In this document: piece by piece, positions 6,403 to 15,128 of the stretch | How positions within the stretch are numbered: position 1 is the first letter of the stretch | How the letters are laid out: every line of letters begins with the position of its first letter | Assembly (NCBI RefSeq): GCF_900176285.1 | Contig: NZ_FWXF01000023.1 | Location: forward strand, 1 to 47,666 | Source of the DNA: Desulfacinum hydrothermale DSM 13146 | Lineage (GTDB): Bacteria; Desulfobacterota; Syntrophobacteria; Syntrophobacterales; DSM-9756 | Length of the DNA: 47,666 nt | Direction: 5' to 3' | The notes under the pieces: model-generated | Databases searched by the model: none | Seen by the model: only the letters and a program-made list of their open reading frames with translations | What the model was told of the DNA's origin: nothing | Position numbers and translations under genes: made by a program

Positions 6403-9309
6403 TCATCCCTTTGCGAGCATCTTTTCCAGGTCCCACGAGGTGACGATCCGAAGCCGGTTTCCGGAACGGTCTTCGTAGATCAGGTAGCCCTTTTCCAGGG
6501 CGAACTGGAACAGATCCCGCGTGAGGGCCACGTCTTCCTTGCAATAGTGGATGAGCGGGTCCCAGGCCCCTTGCCGGAACCAGCGAACGGCCTGGAGGCC
6601 GTCGGCGGTCTTTCGGCGTCCCAGGGTCTTTTCGCCCAGGTGGTCCAGGCTCAGGCGAAAGCCCAGCTGGGCGTGCACGGCTTCCAGGATGTCGAAGGTG
6701 GGGAGGCGTTTGAGCGGATAGGGCGTGTAGGCCTGCAGGACGCCGTAATCGAATCGCTTGATGTTGAACCCCACCACCAGGTCCAACTCCTGGAGCCGTT
6801 CGATGAGTTTCGGAATGTCTTCTTCCCGGTACACGTGGAAGTCTCCGGACCGGGAATCGTAGAGGACGGCCACAGAGACGCGCATCAGGTGCTTGTTGCG
6901 CCAGCCTCCCACTTCCTGGGCGAGACGTTGGGTTTCCAGGTCCAGGTACCCGATGGCGGGGCTCGGCGGTTCCGGATCGGGTTCCGCTTCCCGGGGCGGC
7001 AGCTCCAGGGCCTCCTCCACCGTTCCGGAAAGGTCTTCGTCAAACAGGGGCCGGCGTCCCAGCAGGTATTCGAGCACCCGGATGCAGGCCCCCTTGTCCA
7101 GCGGGGTGTTTCCCGCCCCGCACTTGGGCGAATGGATGCAGGCGGGGCATCCTTCTTCACAGGAACAGCCTTCCACCAGCTCCAGGGTCTTTTCCAGAAG
7201 CGAGTCCACCATCCGGTAGCCGCAGGCTGCCAGGCCGATGCCGCCCGGATGGCCGTCGTAGATGAAGACGGCGCTCTTTTGGAGCTGGGGATGGAAGGGG
7301 ATGGAGATGCCCCCGATGTCGTTTCGGTCGCTGAGGGCGAAGAGGGGGAACATGCTGATGGCGGCGTGTTCCATGGCGTGAATACCGCCCATGAAGTGCA
7401 GGTCCGCCCGGCGGATCTTGTCCACGATGGCCTCTTCGATTTCCAGCCAGAAGCCCACGGTCTCGAAGACCTGCTCCGGCAGGTCCAAGGGCGTGAAATC
7501 CAGCACCTCTTGGGTAAAGAGGCGTTTTTTTTCGTAGCCGGTGATCTTTTCCCGCACCCGCAGGCGGCCCAAGCGAGCCACGAAGTTGGCGCAGGGCTTG
7601 GACGCCAGCACTTCCAGGATTTCCGTCTCCTTTTCGCTCTTCACCCACGTAAAGTAATCGGCGTCCTTGAGGCGGGCGTGGACCACCCGCTTTTCCAGGT
7701 CCAGGGATTCCACCACGTAGGTCTGTCCCCTGTGGAAATAGACGGCCCCCGGGTGGCATTCCTTGAGGGCCCTGATCCCCTCGTTGGTGCCCAGAGGAAC
7801 CCAGCTCCCCTTCTTGGATGGGGCGGGGGCGAGGATGGTATAGGACGGCCCCACGCTGCGGATGTCCACGTGGCGATGCGGTCGGGCGGAGGGGGAAAAC
7901 CACCGCGTGCCGTCTTCCGACTGCAGAAGCGCTCCCCGGCGCGTCAGTTCCTCCAGAGCCCGGCGCCTCGTCTCCGGCCACGCGTCCACTTCCTGGCGGG
8001 TCAGGGGAAGTTCCGCCGAAGCGCACGGAAGATGGGCCTGCACGATGGCCTCGTTTTCCGGGTCCACCACGGCTGTTTCATACCGACTTGCCAGCAGGAC
8101 CTCCGGATGATGCACGATGTACTGGTCCAGGGCGTCGGGCTGGGGTATGAGGATGATGGCGCTTTCCCGGCCGCTTCTCCCAACGCGTCCCCCCCGCTGC
8201 CACGTGGTCATGACCGTACCCGGGTAGCCCACCAGGATGCACACGTCCAGGCCGCCGATGTCGATGCCCATCTCCAGAGCGCTGGTGGAAACCACTCCGG
8301 CCATGCGTCCGGAAGCCAGCGCCTGCTCGATGTGACGCCGCTCGCTGGGCAGGAACCCGGCCCGGTAGGAACTCACCCGCGGGGCCAGGTCCGGCGCCGA
8401 ACGGCTCAGGGCCATGTGCACCAGTTCGGTCATGCGCCGGGACTGGGTGAAGACGATGGTCTTGAGACCCCGACGGAGGGCCAGGGTGGCGATGCGCGCC
8501 GCCAGGCCCGACAGGGACGCCTCCGATTCCATGAAAACGAAGTGGCGCTTGGGGCGGGGGGACGCGGCTTCGTTCACCACCTGGGCGGGGCGCTCCATGA
8601 GCCGCTCGGCCAGTTCCGCCGGGTTGGCGATGGTGGCCGAAAGGAAGATGAATCGGGGCTCGGATCCGTAATGGCGGCAGATGCGCTGCAGGCGGCGAAG
8701 GATTTGGGCCACGTGGCTTCCGAAGATGCCCCGGTAGGTGTGCATCTCGTCCACCACCACGTGGCGCAGCGTGCGCCAGAAGGATTCCCATTTGTCATGG
8801 TAGGCCAGCAAGGCGTAGTGGAGCATGTCCGGGTTGGTGACCAGCACGTGGGGGGGGGCCTTGCGGATCTTGGCCCGCTGATGGGACGAGGTGTCCCCGT
8901 CGTAGACCTGGGCGGTGAAGGGAACCTGGCTGGGCACCGCCTGGAAGAACCGGTGGAGGGTTTCCAGCTGGTCGCGGCTCAGCGCCTTGATGGGAAAAAG
9001 GTAGAGCGCGTGGCCCGCGGGATCCTCCAAGAGCGATTCGGCCACGGCCAGATTGTAGACGAGCGATTTGCCGCTGGCCGTGGGCGTGGCCACCACCACG
9101 TCCCGCCCGTCCCGGATCGCTTCCAGGGCCTTTGTTTGATGGCTGTAGAGACGCCGGATGCCCAGCGACTCCAGCGCCTGGGTCAAGGCGGTCGGCAGAG
9201 GTCGCGCCAGGCGGCCGTAGCGGGGCTTTTGGGAGGGGATGACACTGTGGTGAGCCACCCGGGCGGTTTTCCAATCGCGGGTGAGGAGCGTATGGAGAAA
9301 TGGATTCAT
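6403..9309 (-). CDS. MrfA/Hrq1-type DExH helicase fused to an MrfB-like RNase H-fold exonuclease (968 aa)
   Basis: The N-terminal half is a superfamily 2 helicase: Walker A ATPTASGKS (~74-82), DEMH (~187-190), SATIANP, and QRGGRVGRSGR (~371-381). Next comes a DUF1998/MZB-type region with a cysteine cluster (C715, C717, C721, C724, C730). The C-terminus (~785-945) is a DEDD exonuclease: YLDLET (D790, E792), VGFNIKRFDYG (D854), and HYCKED (H921, Y922, D926). In Bacillus, MrfA helicase and MrfB exonuclease are separate proteins that together repair mitomycin C damage; here both activities appear on one chain. The start is uncertain: ATG 9309 fits family N-termini, ATG 9360 would add 17 residues, and neither has a strong ribosome site. 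Confidence 0.87.
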   Translation of the reverse strand: MNPFLHTLLTRDWKTARVAHHSVIPSQKPRYGRLARPLPTALTQALESLGIRRLYSHQTKALEAIRDGRDVVVATPTASGKSLVYNLAVAESLLEDPAGHALYLFPIKALSRDQLETLHRFFQAVPSQVPFTAQVYDGDTSSHQRAKIRKAPPHVLVTNPDMLHYALLAYHDKWESFWRTLRHVVVDEMHTYRGIFGSHVAQILRRLQRICRHYGSEPRFIFLSATIANPAELAERLMERPAQVVNEAASPRPKRHFVFMESEASLSGLAARIATLALRRGLKTIVFTQSRRMTELVHMALSRSAPDLAPRVSSYRAGFLPSERRHIEQALASGRMAGVVSTSALEMGIDIGGLDVCILVGYPGTVMTTWQRGGRVGRSGRESAIILIPQPDALDQYIVHHPEVLLASRYETAVVDPENEAIVQAHLPCASAELPLTRQEVDAWPETRRRALEELTRRGALLQSEDGTRWFSPSARPHRHVDIRSVGPSYTILAPAPSKKGSWVPLGTNEGIRALKECHPGAVYFHRGQTYVVESLDLEKRVVHARLKDADYFTWVKSEKETEILEVLASKPCANFVARLGRLRVREKITGYEKKRLFTQEVLDFTPLDLPEQVFETVGFWLEIEEAIVDKIRRADLHFMGGIHAMEHAAISMFPLFALSDRNDIGGISIPFHPQLQKSAVFIYDGHPGGIGLAACGYRMVDSLLEKTLELVEGCSCEEGCPACIHSPKCGAGNTPLDKGACIRVLEYLLGRRPLFDEDLSGTVEEALELPPREAEPDPEPPSPAIGYLDLETQRLAQEVGGWRNKHLMRVSVAVLYDSRSGDFHVYREEDIPKLIERLQELDLVVGFNIKRFDYGVLQAYTPYPLKRLPTFDILEAVHAQLGFRLSLDHLGEKTLGRRKTADGLQAVRWFRQGAWDPLIHYCKEDVALTRDLFQFALEKGYLIYEDRSGNRLRIVTSWDLEKMLAKG

Positions 9310-9483
9310 GGATGTGGAGTCACTGACCTCGTGGAGAAACCGGCTCCGCCCCTGGGCCATGAATCCGCAACGTTGACAGGGTGGAAAGGGGCCGGTTAGG
9401 TCTCTACAATCAAGGGATTTCCGTTTCTTTCATCGCCACCTGCCCGGGCCCGTTCGGGGGCCTCAGGGCGTAAGGAGGGAGCC

Positions 9484-10113
9484 ATGAACCTGCAAGACGT
9501 ACTGCCACGGATCCACTGGCTCGGCCATGATAGCTTTCGCATCGATGGAAGTAAAGTTGTCTACTTTGATCCCTACGAGCTCTCCACCGCCGTCCCGGCC
9601 GACATGATCTTCATCAGCCACGAACACTTCGATCACTGTTCGCCGTCGGACGTGGACCGGATCCGAAAGGATTCGACGGTGATCGTGACCGACCAGGCCT
9701 CGGCCAAGAAGCTTTCCGGGGATGTGCGGGTCGTCCGGCCGGGCGATCGGCTGGAGGTGAACGGGGTGGACGTGGAGGTGCTTCCCGCCTACAACACCAC
9801 GAAGAAATTCCACCCCAAGACGGCGGGCATGCTGGCCTTTGTGGTCACGTTGGACGGGGTGCGCTACTACCATGCGGGCGACACCGACTTCATTGAGGAG
9901 ATGGAGGGCCTGGAGGTGGATGTGGCCTTCCTGCCCGTGTCGGGAAAGTACGTGATGGACGCAGACGAGGCGGTGCTGGCCGCCCGGGCCATCCGTCCCA
10001 AGGTGGCCATCCCCATGCACTACGGGGCCATTGTGGGATCCAGGGAGGATGCCGAAAGATTCCAGAAGGCCTTGGAAGGCCAGGTGCCGGTGGTGATTCT
10101 GGAAAAGGAATGA
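9484..10113 (+). CDS. MBL-fold metal-dependent hydrolase, UlaG/RomA-like (209 aa)
   Basis: The metallo-beta-lactamase signature SHEHFDH (HxHxDH) sits near residues 46-52, with further ligands in YYHAGDTD and IPMHYG. The N-terminal 'WLGHDSFRIDGSKVVYFDPYEL' is typical of the UlaG-like single-domain group (lactonase or phosphodiesterase activities in characterised members). The substrate cannot be read from sequence. AAGGAGGGAGCC gives a strong ribosome site. The gene is divergent from the helicase gene and 75 bp ahead of the radical SAM gene, so the two may be co-transcribed. Confidence 0.85.
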   Translation: MNLQDVLPRIHWLGHDSFRIDGSKVVYFDPYELSTAVPADMIFISHEHFDHCSPSDVDRIRKDSTVIVTDQASAKKLSGDVRVVRPGDRLEVNGVDVEVLPAYNTTKKFHPKTAGMLAFVVTLDGVRYYHAGDTDFIEEMEGLEVDVAFLPVSGKYVMDADEAVLAARAIRPKVAIPMHYGAIVGSREDAERFQKALEGQVPVVILEKE

Positions 10114-10188
10114 GGCGGGTGCCGGGGGAAAGGGACACGGGATAAGGGCGGAAGGGGCAACCTCTAGCGCAGTGAAGGACCGATGATC

Positions 10189-11118
10189 ATGGAACCGCTC
10201 TACCTGGAGGCGTACCGGTCGGGACGGCTGAAAAGAAGGGCCGAAAGGGCGCTGGGCTGGCTGAAAAAGTGCGTCCTGTGCCCCAGGCTGTGCCGCGTCA
10301 ATCGTCTGGCGGACGAACGCGGCACGTGCCGCACGGGCCGTTATGCCGTTCTGGCCAGCTTTGGGCCGCACTTCGGCGAAGAGGACCCGCTGGTGGGACG
10401 AAACGGCTCGGGCACCATCTTCTTCGCCCATTGCAACCTTCTGTGCCTGTTCTGCCAGAATTTCGATATCAGTCACCAGGGCCATGGGGTCCCGGTGGGT
10501 CCGGAACAGCTTGCGGACGTCATGGTGGAGCTTCAAGAGCGGGGGTGTCACAACATCAATTTGGTCACCCCCACCCATGTGCTTGCCCAGATCCTGGAAG
10601 CCATGCCCCTGGCGGTGGAAAAGGGGCTGCGGGTGCCTCTGGTCTACAACTGCGGGGGTTACGAGCGGGTTGCGGCCCTGAGGCTTCTGGAGGGCATCGT
10701 GGACATCTACATGCCCGATTTCAAGTTCTGGGATCCTTCGGTGGCTCAAAGGCTGTGCGATGCGGCCGACTATCCCGAGAGGGCCCGGCAGGCCCTGCTG
10801 GAGATGCACCGTCAGGTGGGGGAGTTGAGACTGGATCCATCGGGGATCGCCCAGCGCGGGCTTCTGGTGCGCCATTTGGTCATGCCGGAAGGCATGGCGG
10901 GAACGGAAGCCATTTGTCGCTTTATTTCCAGAAGGATTTCGCCGAATACCTATGTGAACATCATGGACCAATATCGACCGTGCGGGCGGGCGCGGGAGGT
11001 GCCCGCCTTGACACGGCCGCTCACGGCCCGGGAATACGAGGAGGCCATGGAGAGCGCACGGCGGGCGGGCCTGCACCGGCTGGACCGGAGGCGTCCCCGG
11101 TTCATGGTCTGGCCGTAG
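10189..11118 (+). CDS. Radical SAM protein, PflX / pyruvate formate-lyase-activase-like (309 aa)
   Basis: The radical SAM cluster motif CNLLCLFCQN (CxxxCxxC) is present near residue 85. A second Cys group lies before it (CVLCPRLCRVNR and ERGTCRTG), as in the COG1313 'PflX-like' family. Downstream motifs include INLVTPTH, VYNCGGYE, DIYMPDFKFWD and RHLVMPEG. Members probably activate glycyl-radical or related enzymes, but a partner is seldom known, and none is encoded nearby. ATG 10189 is preferred, since AAGGA lies nine bases upstream; ATG 10183 is too close. The TAG stop abuts a dispersed repeat element. Confidence 0.85.
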   Translation: MEPLYLEAYRSGRLKRRAERALGWLKKCVLCPRLCRVNRLADERGTCRTGRYAVLASFGPHFGEEDPLVGRNGSGTIFFAHCNLLCLFCQNFDISHQGHGVPVGPEQLADVMVELQERGCHNINLVTPTHVLAQILEAMPLAVEKGLRVPLVYNCGGYERVAALRLLEGIVDIYMPDFKFWDPSVAQRLCDAADYPERARQALLEMHRQVGELRLDPSGIAQRGLLVRHLVMPEGMAGTEAICRFISRRISPNTYVNIMDQYRPCGRAREVPALTRPLTAREYEEAMESARRAGLHRLDRRRPRFMVWP

Positions 11119-11122
11119 AAGG
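11113..11122. repeat. 10-bp direct repeat flanking dispersed element copy G (left)
   Basis: CCGTAGAAGG overlaps the stop of the radical SAM gene and recurs exactly at 11331-11340, on the other side of copy G. This is the arrangement left by target-site duplication. Confidence 0.6.
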
Positions 11123-11330
11123 CTGTCCGAAAACGCCCCGGTTGCTTTCTTGTTGGACGGGCGAAACCATGGGGCCTCAGCCGGGGCCGTGCCGCCGGCC
11201 TGGCTATGCCGCAGCCGGGGCGGGTTCCAAACCGTCCCCACCAAGGCTGTCTGAGAATTCAAAAAGCACCGGGGGCCAGTGGAATTTCAACGGGTCGGAA
11301 AGCCAGAAAACAGCCATTGGCGGACAGGCC
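11123..11330 (-). repeat. Dispersed ~200-bp intergenic element, copy G (minus orientation)
   Basis: Read on the minus strand it begins GCCTGTCCGCCAATGGC, passes GTTGAAATTCCACTGG, a GGTTTGGAACC core, GCCGGCGGCACGGCC and GGGGCGTTTTCGGACAG, and ends beside CCTTCTACGG. This is the same module order as copy A. The ends are inverted (CTGTCCG). The 349-bp gap between the radical SAM and phosphatase genes is mostly this element; the rest contains only a short tandem ACGGATC repeat at 11442-11460. Confidence 0.8.
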
Positions 11331-11340
11331 CCGTAGAAGG
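11331..11340. repeat. 10-bp direct repeat flanking dispersed element copy G (right)
   Basis: CCGTAGAAGG is identical to 11113-11122. Confidence 0.6.
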
Positions 11341-11467
11341 ATGGTCGGGAAGTGACGGATGGGGCAGGGGGGGATGCGAAGCAGTGAAGTTGTGACCCCT
11401 TACCACGCAGCACTCCCTTTGCCTCGCACGCGGTGACGAACACGGATCACGGATCACGGACTGAGAC

Positions 11468-12094
11468 ATGAAGATTTACGCCATCGGCGATATCCACGGC
11501 ATGCTTTCCAAGCTGGAACGCCTCCTGGATCGGATTCCCTTCCGGCCGGAAGAAGACACCCTGGTCTTTCTGGGCGACTATGTGGACCGGGGGCCCGATT
11601 CCCGGCAGGTGGTGGACCGGGTGCTGGATCTGATCGATCAGGGACTGCGGGTGGTTTGCCTGCGGGGAAACCATGAACTCATGATGGCTCACTACCTGGA
11701 GGGTCGGGATGTGAACTTCTTCCTTCTGAACGGCGGCGCCTCCACCGTCCACAGCTACAAGGTGGGCCACAACGGGCGGTGCCGGATGCCGGACCGTCAC
11801 GTGGCATTTGTACAAACCCTCAAGAGATTTTACGAAACGGACGATTACCTCTTTGTCCATGCCGGGTTCCGCCCGGGGATCGCCCTGGAGGATCAGCGCG
11901 ACGAGGACATCTACTGGATCCGAAACGATTTCATCCTTTCGGATTACGATTTCGGCAAGACGGTCATCTTCGGGCACACGCCTTTCCGGGAACCCTATGT
12001 GGATGCACGCAAGATCGGGATCGACACTGGAGCGGTCTACGGCAACAAGCTGACCTGCGTCTGTTTGCCCGATTTGGTCTTTTACAGCGTCTGA
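11468..12094 (+). CDS. PPP-family metallophosphatase (208 aa)
   Basis: All signatures of the bacterial PPP (PrpA/ApaH-like) phosphatases are present: GDIHG at residues 7-11, GDYVDRGPDS near 36, GNHELM near 66, FVHAGF, and FGHTPF near the C-terminus. These bind two metals and hydrolyse phospho-Ser/Thr/Tyr or dinucleoside polyphosphates. The short length and lack of extra domains favour a protein phosphatase of the PrpA type over ApaH. It stands 51 bp before pilT and could be transcribed with it, but a functional link to pili is unproven. Confidence 0.88.
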   Translation: MKIYAIGDIHGMLSKLERLLDRIPFRPEEDTLVFLGDYVDRGPDSRQVVDRVLDLIDQGLRVVCLRGNHELMMAHYLEGRDVNFFLLNGGASTVHSYKVGHNGRCRMPDRHVAFVQTLKRFYETDDYLFVHAGFRPGIALEDQRDEDIYWIRNDFILSDYDFGKTVIFGHTPFREPYVDARKIGIDTGAVYGNKLTCVCLPDLVFYSV

Positions 12095-12145
12095 AGAGTC
12101 CTTGCGTCGAGCGTCGACGCACGACACATTCGGGGAGGAGTTCCG

Positions 12146-13228
12146 ATGGCGAAGATCGACGCCTTTTTTAAGCTCATGCACGATCAGAAGGCATCCGACT
12201 TGCACCTCATTTCCGGCCAACAGCCGGTGCTGCGCATCCGGGGCGATTTGGAGCGCGTGAAATACAAGGTGTTGGACGACGACGAACTGCGTTCCATGCT
12301 CTACGAGATCACACCGGAGGACAAGATCAAGGTCTTTGAAGAGACGGGGGATCTGGACTTTTCCTACGAAATTGCAGGCCTGGGACGGTACCGCGCCAAT
12401 TTTTTCATGCAAAAGAACGGCATCGGAGCGGTCTTTCGCGAGATTCCCGATGAAATCCTATCCGTGCAGCAGCTGGGACTGCCTCCCGTCATCGCCAAGC
12501 TGGCCATGCTGCCCCGGGGTCTGGTGTTGGTGACCGGCCCCACGGGAAGCGGTAAATCCACCACCTTGGCGGCGGTCATCGACGAGGCCAACCGCAAGCG
12601 CAAGGACCACATCATCACCATCGAAGATCCCATCGAATTCGTGCACAAGAGCAAAAATTGCGTGATCAACCACCGGGAGGTGGGAACCCACACCAGGACC
12701 TTTTCCAGCGCCCTTCGGGCCGCGCTGCGTGAGGACCCGGACATCATCCTGGTGGGTGAAATGCGCGATCTGGAGACCATCCGGCTGGCCATGGAAGCGG
12801 CCGCCACAGGCCACCTGGTCTTTTCCACCCTGCACACCACCAGTGCGGCCAAGACCGTGGACCGCATCATCGAGGTCTTTCCCACGGGCGAACAGGCTCA
12901 GATCCGCTCCACCCTGGCCGACGGTCTGCGGGCGGTGGTGTCCCAGGCGCTCTTCAAGCGCGTGGACGTGAAGGGGCGGATCGCTGTGCTGGAAATCATG
13001 ATCGCCACCCACGCCGTGAGGGCCCTCATCCGCGAAGGAAAAACCCACCAGATCCCCTCGGCCATTCAAACGGGAAAGAAATACGGCATGCAGACCTTGG
13101 ACGACGGCATCATGGAACACCTGCGCGCCGGGCGCATCAGCCCCAGCGAGGCCTACATGAAGTGCGTGGACAAGGAAAAATTCAAGCCGTTCCTCACGGA
13201 GCCGCCCGTGGATTTTACCGAAGTGTAA
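12146..13228 (+). CDS. pilT: Type IV pilus retraction ATPase PilT
   Basis: PilT is a hexameric cytoplasmic ATPase that powers pilus retraction and twitching motility. The 360-residue length is standard. It has an N-terminal PAS-like domain ('LMHDQKASDLHLISGQ'), Walker A GPTGSGKST near 131, Asp box IEDPIEFVH, Walker B DIILVGEMRD, and His box GHLVFSTLHTT. The ribosome site GGGGAGGAG precedes ATG 12146. The second PilT-family gene follows after 51 bp. No pilus structural or PilB/PilC genes are in the window. Confidence 0.94.
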   Translation: MAKIDAFFKLMHDQKASDLHLISGQQPVLRIRGDLERVKYKVLDDDELRSMLYEITPEDKIKVFEETGDLDFSYEIAGLGRYRANFFMQKNGIGAVFREIPDEILSVQQLGLPPVIAKLAMLPRGLVLVTGPTGSGKSTTLAAVIDEANRKRKDHIITIEDPIEFVHKSKNCVINHREVGTHTRTFSSALRAALREDPDIILVGEMRDLETIRLAMEAAATGHLVFSTLHTTSAAKTVDRIIEVFPTGEQAQIRSTLADGLRAVVSQALFKRVDVKGRIAVLEIMIATHAVRALIREGKTHQIPSAIQTGKKYGMQTLDDGIMEHLRAGRISPSEAYMKCVDKEKFKPFLTEPPVDFTEV

Positions 13229-13279
13229 GGGCCGCCCCAGGATGTTGCGTCACGGGTAAGGAGGGAAAGAGAGGGTTTC

Positions 13280-14449
13280 ATGAAGAGGAAGGACCTGAAC
13301 ATCATCCTGCATCGGCTTCTGGATGAGCACCCCAACCTGTCGGATATCAACTTCACGGTGGGAAAGCCCATCCAGGCGGAAGTGGACGGGGTGCTTCGGC
13401 CGTCGTGTGCGGAGTTGGAAGTGGGCCTGCTCACCGCGTTTCACACGGAACACATCGCCCTCGCCCTCATCGGCCCCGACCGGCGCCTCATCCGCGATCT
13501 GCTGGACACGGGCTCCTGCGACCTGTCCTATTCCCTGGACGGTCGAGCCCGCTTCCGCGTCAATGTCTTCAGTCAGCGCGGCCACTATTCGGTGGTCATG
13601 CGCGTGTTGCCGTCCCGGGTGCCCACCATCGAGGAACTGGATCTGCCGCCGGTCTTCAAACAGATTGCGGAGGAAAAAAACGGGATCGTCTTCGTCACGG
13701 GCGCCACGGGAAGCGGTAAGTCCACCAGTCTGGCCGCCATGCTCCATCAAATCAACCGCACCAAGTCCGTCCATGTGGTCACCCTGGAGGATCCGGTGGA
13801 ATTCGTCCACCCGCAGCTTCAAGCCACCTTCAACCAGCGCGAGCTGGGTCTGGACTTCGACAGCTACGCCAACGGACTCCGGGCGGCCCTGCGCCAGGCG
13901 CCCAAGGTGATCCTGGTGGGAGAGATGCGCGACCGGGAGACGGTGGAGATCGGCTTGAGCGCCGCGGAAACCGGCCACCTGGTGCTCACCACCCTGCACA
14001 CCATCGATGCCTCCCACACCATCAACCGCGTGGTGGGCATGTTCGAGCTGGAAGAGGAGCGCCTCATACGCATCCGTTTGGCCGACGCCATGCGCTGGAC
14101 GGTGAGTCAGCGGCTGCTGCCCAAGGTGGGGGGCGGACGGGTGGCGGCCTTCGAAATCATGGGCAACAACCTCCGGGTGCGCGAAGCGGTGCTGCACGGG
14201 GAAAGTGAAGGGAAGACCTTTTACGAGATGATGCAGCAGGCCCGCCCCTTCGGATGGACCACCTTCGACGACTCCATCCTGGACCTGTATGAACGGGGTC
14301 TTGTCACGGAAGAGACGGCTCTGGGCTATGCGTCCAACAAGGCGGTGGTCAAACGCGGGATCGATCGGATAAAGTCCCAGCGTGGAGAAAAGACGACCGA
14401 CATCGAGGGGCTCCGGATCGACCAGGAGTATTCGCGAAAGATCACCTGA
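13280..14449 (+). CDS. PilT paralogue, PilU-like retraction ATPase (389 aa)
   Basis: The protein shows the same domain plan as PilT: Walker A GATGSGKST, TLEDPVEFVHP, VILVGEMRD and GHLVLTTLHTI. It is longer and diverged at the N-terminus ('HRLLDEHPNLSDINFTVGKP'). It is the second gene of a pilT tandem, as PilU is. PilU-type proteins help PilT retract under load and depend on it. Other PilT paralogues exist, so PilU is an assignment by position and length. AAGGAGG lies upstream of ATG 13280. thiE follows 19 bases after its stop, which suggests continuous transcription into the thiamine genes. Confidence 0.85.
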   Translation: MKRKDLNIILHRLLDEHPNLSDINFTVGKPIQAEVDGVLRPSCAELEVGLLTAFHTEHIALALIGPDRRLIRDLLDTGSCDLSYSLDGRARFRVNVFSQRGHYSVVMRVLPSRVPTIEELDLPPVFKQIAEEKNGIVFVTGATGSGKSTSLAAMLHQINRTKSVHVVTLEDPVEFVHPQLQATFNQRELGLDFDSYANGLRAALRQAPKVILVGEMRDRETVEIGLSAAETGHLVLTTLHTIDASHTINRVVGMFELEEERLIRIRLADAMRWTVSQRLLPKVGGGRVAAFEIMGNNLRVREAVLHGESEGKTFYEMMQQARPFGWTTFDDSILDLYERGLVTEETALGYASNKAVVKRGIDRIKSQRGEKTTDIEGLRIDQEYSRKIT

Positions 14450-14468
14450 GCTCCACGTGGGGGGCGCT

Positions 14469-15128
14469 ATGGCGGCAGAAAAGGAAGCGGTGGACTGGTC
14501 CGTCTACGTGGTGACCGATTCGCGTTGCACCGGTGGGCGGCCGCTCGCCCGAGTGGTGGAGGCGGCCCTTCGGGGCGGGGCGGGCGTGGTCCAATATCGG
14601 GAGAAGCAGGCCGGCACCCGGACCATGGTCCGGGAAGCGGCGGCGTTGCTGGAAATGTGCCAGGCCTACGGGGCCTCCTTTTTTGTGAACGACCGCATCG
14701 ACGTGGCACTGGCGGTGGGGGCCCACGGGGTGCACCTGGGCCAGGACGACATGCCGATCGCCGAGGCGCGCCGGCTGCTCGGTCCCCGGCGGATCATCGG
14801 GGTGACGGTGCACAACGCCGAGGAAATCCGAAGGGCGGAGGCCGAGGGGGCCGATGTGTTGTCCATCGCTCCCGTCTTTGCCACTGCCACCAAGCCGGAT
14901 CATCAAACGCCCTTGGGCCTGGACGGGCTGAGGCGCCTGGCGGCCCTGTGCCGCGGCCCCGTGGTGGCCATCGCCGGTATCACCGTGGAACGTGCACCCG
15001 ATGTGATCCGGGCCGGCGTGGACGGCGTGTGCGTGGTTTCCGCCGTCATGGCCGCGCCCGACCCGGAAGCGGCCACGCGGGAACTGCGGCGGCGGGTGGA
15101 AGAGGCCAAGGCGGAGCGCGCGCAATGA
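14469..15128 (+). CDS. thiE: Thiamine-phosphate synthase ThiE (219 aa)
   Basis: ThiE joins the pyrimidine (HMP-PP) and thiazole-phosphate moieties into thiamine monophosphate. Visible motifs of the TIM barrel are VVQYREKQ, FFVNDRIDVALAVGAHGVHLGQDDMP, GVTVHNAEE, and DVLSIAPVFATATK (diphosphate binding). There is also a late GPVVAIAGIT. The length is usual. No TPP riboswitch fits in the 19 bases before the gene, and the pilU reading frame ends right there. The stop overlaps the start of thiL (ATGA), so the two are coupled. Confidence 0.92.
   Translation: MAAEKEAVDWSVYVVTDSRCTGGRPLARVVEAALRGGAGVVQYREKQAGTRTMVREAAALLEMCQAYGASFFVNDRIDVALAVGAHGVHLGQDDMPIAEARRLLGPRRIIGVTVHNAEEIRRAEAEGADVLSIAPVFATATKPDHQTPLGLDGLRRLAALCRGPVVAIAGITVERAPDVIRAGVDGVCVVSAVMAAPDPEAATRELRRRVEEAKAERAQ

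Noticed and set aside
6355-9399. Long plus-strand ORF opposite the helicase (1014 codons)
   Set aside because: It is a GC-rich antisense shadow of the helicase gene, low-complexity His/Gly/Gln-rich and without family motifs.
14450-14468. TPP riboswitch before the thiamine genes
   Set aside because: Only 19 bases separate pilU-like and thiE, and no CUGAGA-type motif was seen.
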